From contig NZ_CP039690.1 of assembly GCF_005144885.1 (NCBI RefSeq), positions 2,307,001 through 2,371,000 of the forward strand: a stretch of DNA of 64,000 bases, in the 5' to 3' direction. Origin of the DNA: Phreatobacter stygius. GTDB taxonomy: Bacteria > Pseudomonadota > Alphaproteobacteria > Rhizobiales > Phreatobacteraceae. The position numbers were made by a program, and so were the translations under genes. The notes beneath the pieces were generated by a model, which ran no database searches, was not told the origin of the DNA, and saw only the letters and a program-made list of their open reading frames with translations. Shown here one piece after another: positions 60,232 to 64,000 of the stretch (position 1 is the stretch's first letter; each line of letters begins with the position of its first letter).

Positions 60232-61815
60232 ATGGTCCAGACGCTGTCCCGCCGAAACCTCCTGAGCCTTGCCGCCGCCGCCGGCATGGCGCCGGTCCTG
60301 ACCGGCGAGGCGCGTGCCGCGACCGGCCTGCAATTCGGCCCGGCCCGCGCCTTCTCCTACGAAGACCTGAAAGCCATGGCGCGCGAGCGCGCCGGCAAGC
60401 CTTATGTCGCCCCGCCCCGGCCGAACCCCGAGATCGTCGCGCGGATCGACTACGACAACCATGGCAAGCTGCGCTTCAACAAGGATTTTGCGCTGTTCGG
60501 CACTGGCCCGGGCGCCTATCCCGTGACCTTCCAGCATGTCGGCCAGTATTTTCCCAAGACCGTACGCATGCACGCCCTGGCCAATGGCCAGGCGCGCGAG
60601 ATCCTCTACGACAACAGCTATTTCACCATCCAGCCGGACCATCCGGCGGCCAAGCTGCCGGCCGAACCCTCGGCTTTTGCCGGCCTCTGGCTGCAGGAAG
60701 CGCGATCGCGCGACTGGAAGAAGGACGAGCCCTGGGCGACCTGGCTCGGCGCCTCCTATTTCCGCGCCGTCGGCGAGCTCGGCCAGGTTGGCCTGTCGGC
60801 CCGCGGCATCGCCCTGTCGCCCGGCCAGGGCCCCGGACCGGAGGAGTTTCCGGACTTCGTCGCCTTCTGGGTCGAGACCGCCGAGAAGGAGACCGATCCG
60901 GTCACCCTCTATGCCCTGCTCGACGGCCCCTCGCTCACCGGCGCCTACCGGTTCCAGTGCCGGCGCACGTCGGGTGTCATCATGGATATCGAAGCGACGC
61001 TCAATTTCCGCGCCCGCGTCACCCAGCTCGGCGTCGCCCCCCTGACCTCGATGTACTGGTATTCCGAGACGACCACGTCGCGCACCACCGACTGGCGGCC
61101 GGAAGTGCATGACAGCGACGGTCTGGCCATCTGGACCGGCGCCGGCGAGCGCATCTGGCGGCCGCTCAACAATCCGCCGCGCACCATGACCTCGAGCTTC
61201 GTCGACCATGGTCCGCGCGGTTTCGGCCTGCTGCAGCGCGATCGCGAATTCCTGCATTACCTCGACGGCGTCAAATATGAGAAGCGGCCCTCGGCCTGGG
61301 TCGAGCCGCTGGGCGACTGGGGCCGCGGCGCGGTTCAGATCGTCGAATTGCCGACCGATGACGAGATTCACGACAATATCGTCGCCATGTGGGTGCCGGA
61401 GGAGGCTTCCGCAGCCGGCTCGTCACGCGAATACCGCTACCGGCTGCACTGGCTCGCCGACGAACCGACGCCGACCCCGCTGGCCCGCGTTGTCGCGACC
61501 CGGCTCGGCCGCGGCGGCCAGCCCGGCCAGCCGCGGCCTCCGGGCGTCCGCAAGTTCCTGATCGAGTTCAAGGGCGGCCCGCTCGCCAACCTGCCGAAAG
61601 GCGTCATTCCAGAACCGGTCCTGTCGGCCTCGCGCGGCAGCTTCGGCGACTACAAATATACCGAGGCCGTGCCGAATGACGTGCCCGGCCATTGGCGCAC
61701 CCAGTTCGACCTCAAGGTCGAAGGCAGCGACCCCGTGGAAATGCGCTGCTACCTGAAGGTCGGCGATCAGGTCGCGTCCGAAACCTGGCTCTACCAGTAC
61801 CACCCGCAGGCCTGA
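60232..61815 (+). CDS. opgD: Glucan biosynthesis protein OpgD/MdoD (Tat-exported)
   Basis: A 527-residue OpgG/OpgD-family protein that shapes periplasmic osmoregulated glucans. The twin-arginine signal is in SRRNLLSLAAAAGMAPVL with cleavage near ARAA. The conserved beta-sandwich core includes YDNHGKLRFNKDFALFG, FFPRTV-like YFPKTVRM, and LTSMYWYSETTTSRTTDWRPEVHDSDGL. Neither a glucosyltransferase (OpgH/NdvB) nor OpgC is in the window. Confidence 0.93.
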   Translation: MVQTLSRRNLLSLAAAAGMAPVLTGEARAATGLQFGPARAFSYEDLKAMARERAGKPYVAPPRPNPEIVARIDYDNHGKLRFNKDFALFGTGPGAYPVTFQHVGQYFPKTVRMHALANGQAREILYDNSYFTIQPDHPAAKLPAEPSAFAGLWLQEARSRDWKKDEPWATWLGASYFRAVGELGQVGLSARGIALSPGQGPGPEEFPDFVAFWVETAEKETDPVTLYALLDGPSLTGAYRFQCRRTSGVIMDIEATLNFRARVTQLGVAPLTSMYWYSETTTSRTTDWRPEVHDSDGLAIWTGAGERIWRPLNNPPRTMTSSFVDHGPRGFGLLQRDREFLHYLDGVKYEKRPSAWVEPLGDWGRGAVQIVELPTDDEIHDNIVAMWVPEEASAAGSSREYRYRLHWLADEPTPTPLARVVATRLGRGGQPGQPRPPGVRKFLIEFKGGPLANLPKGVIPEPVLSASRGSFGDYKYTEAVPNDVPGHWRTQFDLKVEGSDPVEMRCYLKVGDQVASETWLYQYHPQA

Positions 61816-61936
61816 GGCCGGCACGCGCGTCAAGACATCGTCAAGACCGGCATGGGATAGCAGCGGCTATCCCGGCGCGGGCGGACGCCTTATCGTTCGC
61901 CATGCGCCCAGCCTTGCGCCTTGAAAGGACAGTTCG

Positions 61937-63049
61937 ATGAAGACACGTGCCGCCGTCGCCTGGGAAGCCGGCAAGCCCCTGACCATCGAAACCATCGACA
62001 TCCAGGGGCCGAAGCCGGGCGAGGTGCTGGTCGAGGTGATGGCGACCGGTGTCTGCCACACCGATGCCTATACCCTGTCCGGCCTTGATTCCGAGGGCAA
62101 GTTCCCGGCGATCCTCGGCCATGAAGGCGCCGGCATCGTGCGCGAGATCGGCGCCGGCGTGACCACGCTGAAGGTCGGCGACCATGTCATCCCGCTCTAC
62201 ACGCCGGAATGCCGGCAGTGCAAAACCTGCCTGTCGCAGCGCTCCAATCTGTGCACCTCGATCCGCGCCACCCAGGGCCAGGGCCTGATGCCGGACAATA
62301 CCAGCCGGTTCTCCTGCGACGGCGGCGAGGTGTTCCACTACATGGGCTGCTCGACCTTCGCCAATTTCACCGTGTTGCCCGAGATCGCGCTCGCCAAGGT
62401 GCGCGAGGACGCCCCCTTCGACAAGATCTGCTACATCGGCTGCGGCGTCACCACCGGCATCGGCGCGGTCATCTATACCGCCAAGGTCTGGCCGGGCGCC
62501 AATGTGGTGGTGTTCGGGCTCGGTGGCATTGGCCTCAATGTCATCCAGGGCGCCCGCATGGTCGGCGCCGACAAGATCATTGGCGTCGACCTCAACCCGG
62601 GCAAGCGCGCCATGGCCGAAAAGTTCGGCATGACCCATTTCGTCAATCCCGACGAGGTCGGCCGCGACAAGGTGGTCCAGGCGATCGTCGACCTGACCGG
62701 CGGCGGTGCCGACTTCTCGTTCGAATGCATCGGCAGCGTGCATACCATGCGCCAGGCGCTGGAATGCTGCCATCGCGGCTGGGGCGAGAGCATCATCATC
62801 GGCGTCGCGCCATCGGGCACCGAGATTTCCACCCGGCCGTTCCAACTGGTCACCGGGCGGGTCTGGAAAGGCTCGGCCTTCGGTGGCGCCCGCGGCCGCA
62901 CCGACGTGCCCAAGATCGTCGACTGGTACATGGAGGGCAAGATCGACATCGACAGCCTGATCACCCACACCATGCCGCTCGACGAGATCAACACCGCCTT
63001 CGACCTGATGCACGAGGGTAAATCGATCCGTTCCGTCATCGTTTATTGA
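61937..63049 (+). CDS. frmA: S-(hydroxymethyl)glutathione dehydrogenase (class III ADH)
   Basis: A 370-residue zinc alcohol dehydrogenase that oxidises S-hydroxymethylglutathione in formaldehyde detoxification. Catalytic zinc ligands are in [21 protein letters not shown] and [11 protein letters not shown]; the structural zinc is in [31 protein letters not shown] and [11 protein letters not shown] are class III hallmarks. GGACAG precedes the ATG. No esterase (FrmB/FghA) is adjacent in the window. Confidence 0.96.
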   Translation: MKTRAAVAWEAGKPLTIETIDIQGPKPGEVLVEVMATGVCHTDAYTLSGLDSEGKFPAILGHEGAGIVREIGAGVTTLKVGDHVIPLYTPECRQCKTCLSQRSNLCTSIRATQGQGLMPDNTSRFSCDGGEVFHYMGCSTFANFTVLPEIALAKVREDAPFDKICYIGCGVTTGIGAVIYTAKVWPGANVVVFGLGGIGLNVIQGARMVGADKIIGVDLNPGKRAMAEKFGMTHFVNPDEVGRDKVVQAIVDLTGGGADFSFECIGSVHTMRQALECCHRGWGESIIIGVAPSGTEISTRPFQLVTGRVWKGSAFGGARGRTDVPKIVDWYMEGKIDIDSLITHTMPLDEINTAFDLMHEGKSIRSVIVY

Positions 63050-63074
63050 GGCGGAGGCGCGGCCACGGGCGTCG

Positions 63075-63542
63075 TCAGCGCGGCTCCTGCCCGGCTCGGC
63101 CGAGCAGCCGCTCGACGGTGGCGACCGCTTCGACCAGTTCGGCCTGATCGGTTTCCGGCAGTCCGCTCAGCAGCGCCGCGATCTGGTCGTGCGAGCGGGC
63201 GTCCAGGGGTGCGAAGGCCCGTCGCCCGGCGTTGGTGAGCGACAGGAGATTGCGCCGTCCGTCCTCCGGCGACACCTGCCTGGCGATGAGGCCGGTCTCC
63301 TCGAACCGGCTGAGAATCCGGCTGAGATAACCGGCATCGAGCCCGAGGTCGCGCCTGAGCAAGGTCGCGGTCAGGCCGTCGCGATAGGCGAGCTCCCACA
63401 GGATCCGGACTTCGGTCATCGAAAACGAGCTTGCCAGCAGCCCTTCTTCCAAAAGCCCGATCTGGCGTGTGTAGAAGCGCGTGAACCGGCGGATGGCGGC
63501 GATGCGCTGTTCGAGGGCATCGGTGGTTGGCCGGCGAACCAT
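63075..63542 (-). CDS. MarR-family transcriptional regulator
   Basis: A 155-residue MarR-type protein. The helix-turn-helix is LRRDLGLDAGYLSRILSRFEETGLI and the wing RQVSPEDGRRNLLSLTNAGRRAF. Divergent from a small monooxygenase-like gene and convergent with frmA. It may control the small gene in divergent fashion. The ligand is unknown. Confidence 0.88.
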   Translation of the reverse strand: MVRRPTTDALEQRIAAIRRFTRFYTRQIGLLEEGLLASSFSMTEVRILWELAYRDGLTATLLRRDLGLDAGYLSRILSRFEETGLIARQVSPEDGRRNLLSLTNAGRRAFAPLDARSHDQIAALLSGLPETDQAELVEAVATVERLLGRAGQEPR

Positions 63543-63647
63543 GGGTGGAATCCTAACAGAAGGCGCGGCCGATACACCGCCCGGCAACTTCGGCCAATAC
63601 ATCGGCCGGCGGCCGTGGATCATCGCATGCGAAACGGGAGGCGAGAC

Positions 63648-63971
63648 ATGATCGCACGGATCTGGCGCGGCTTTGCCGCGTCGCCTGAAGCCGCCGATGC
63701 CTACCAGGCCTTCCTGCGCGACAGTTTCCTGCCCGCGGCGGCGCGGCTCGCCGGCTTTGCCGGGGTTCATGTGCTCCGGCGAACCCTGCCGGGCGGCGAA
63801 ATCGAGTTCACCACGATCACCCGGTTTGCCTCGCTCGACGCCGTCAGGGCCTTCGCCGGCGACGATTATGAAATTGCCAATGTCGCGCCCCGCGCCCGCG
63901 CGCTGCTGGCGCATTTCCAGACGAGCTGCAGCCATCACGACGTCGTCCTCACCGAAACCGACCTCGCCTGA
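63648..63971 (+). CDS. Antibiotic-biosynthesis-monooxygenase-like small protein
   Basis: A 107-residue protein that looks like a dimeric alpha-beta barrel (ABM-type) fold. The pattern is IARIWRGFAASPEAADAYQAFLRDSFLPAA, then GVHVLRRTLPGGEIEFTTITRFASLDAVRAFAGDDYEIANVAP, with the usual strand-helix-strand spacing. GGGAGG precedes the ATG. It may be controlled by the divergent MarR gene. Function not known. Confidence 0.7.
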   Translation: MIARIWRGFAASPEAADAYQAFLRDSFLPAAARLAGFAGVHVLRRTLPGGEIEFTTITRFASLDAVRAFAGDDYEIANVAPRARALLAHFQTSCSHHDVVLTETDLA

Positions 63972-64000
63972 CACTGGAACGGCTAGACCGTCAGGGCGCA

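Overview
The window is high-GC alphaproteobacterial chromosome, most likely from the Hyphomicrobiales (Rhizobiales). The evidence is an NAD-specific glutamate dehydrogenase of the ~1,600-residue class, a DUF2794 protein, a sigma-32 paralogue close to a CarD-family regulator, the xerD-accA-L,D-transpeptidase run, an etfBA-3-hydroxyacyl-CoA dehydrogenase run and GSH-dependent formaldehyde dehydrogenase. A Bosea- or Phreatobacter-like organism would fit, but the genus cannot be fixed from the sequence alone. Most of the window is ordinary single-copy chromosome. The ATG/TTG starts, ATGA/TGATG overlaps and GC-biased antisense shadow ORFs are typical of the group.

Layout. 1-6.1 kb: small secreted protein, ftsY, RluA-type pseudouridine synthase, aminoglycoside-phosphotransferase-like kinase, PaaK-like ligase, DoxX-like membrane protein, hemH. 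6.1-9.8 kb: a 20-bp tandem array, then a SitABCD-type Mn/Fe importer preceded by two matching inverted-repeat operators. 10-11.5 kb: qmcA-nfeD membrane-protease pair. 11.5-22.4 kb: a metabolic island with a D-2-hydroxyacid dehydrogenase divergent from a carbohydrate-type ABC importer (ATPase, Tat-type binding protein, two permeases) plus a 3-hydroxyisobutyrate-dehydrogenase-like enzyme, then MarR, a flavodoxin-fold reductase, a FAD oxidoreductase and a cytosine-deaminase-like amidohydrolase. 22.7 kb: tRNA-Gly(GCC). 23-34 kb: hypothetical proteins, an SbmA/YddA-like ABC exporter/importer, an AEC carrier, a receiver protein, GATase, thpR, L,D-transpeptidase, accA, xerD. 34-46 kb: exonuclease III, etfBA, 3-hydroxyacyl-CoA dehydrogenase, NAD-GDH, AhpD-like protein, Lon-substrate-domain protein, Trm112-like protein. 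46-51 kb: rpoH-type sigma factor, a dead group II intron split by an IS256-family element, carD. 51.3-64 kb: fdxA, htpX, chemoreceptor, RsmB-like methyltransferase, lptM-lysA, carbonic anhydrase, asd, opgD, class III ADH, MarR, small monooxygenase-like protein.

The only clear mobile region is 47.09-50.29 kb. A group II intron on the minus strand starts a few bases after the intrinsic terminator of carD, as group IIC introns do. Its reverse transcriptase is interrupted by a 1,365-bp IS256-family insertion sequence with a 9-bp target duplication, and it also carries a separate frameshift near its C-terminus. I found no CRISPR array, prophage or classical defence system.

The most interesting non-coding signals are a set of four alternately complementary segments between the binding-protein and permease genes (15.33-15.40 kb, the third followed by six Ts), the 20-bp minisatellite between sitD and hemH, the paired operators before sitA, and a 10-bp leader/trailer helix enclosing tRNA-Gly. 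The most interesting protein-level oddities are an SbmA/YddA-like ABC protein whose Walker B catalytic glutamate is glycine, and a PaaK-like ligase lacking the canonical Gly-rich AMP-binding loop.
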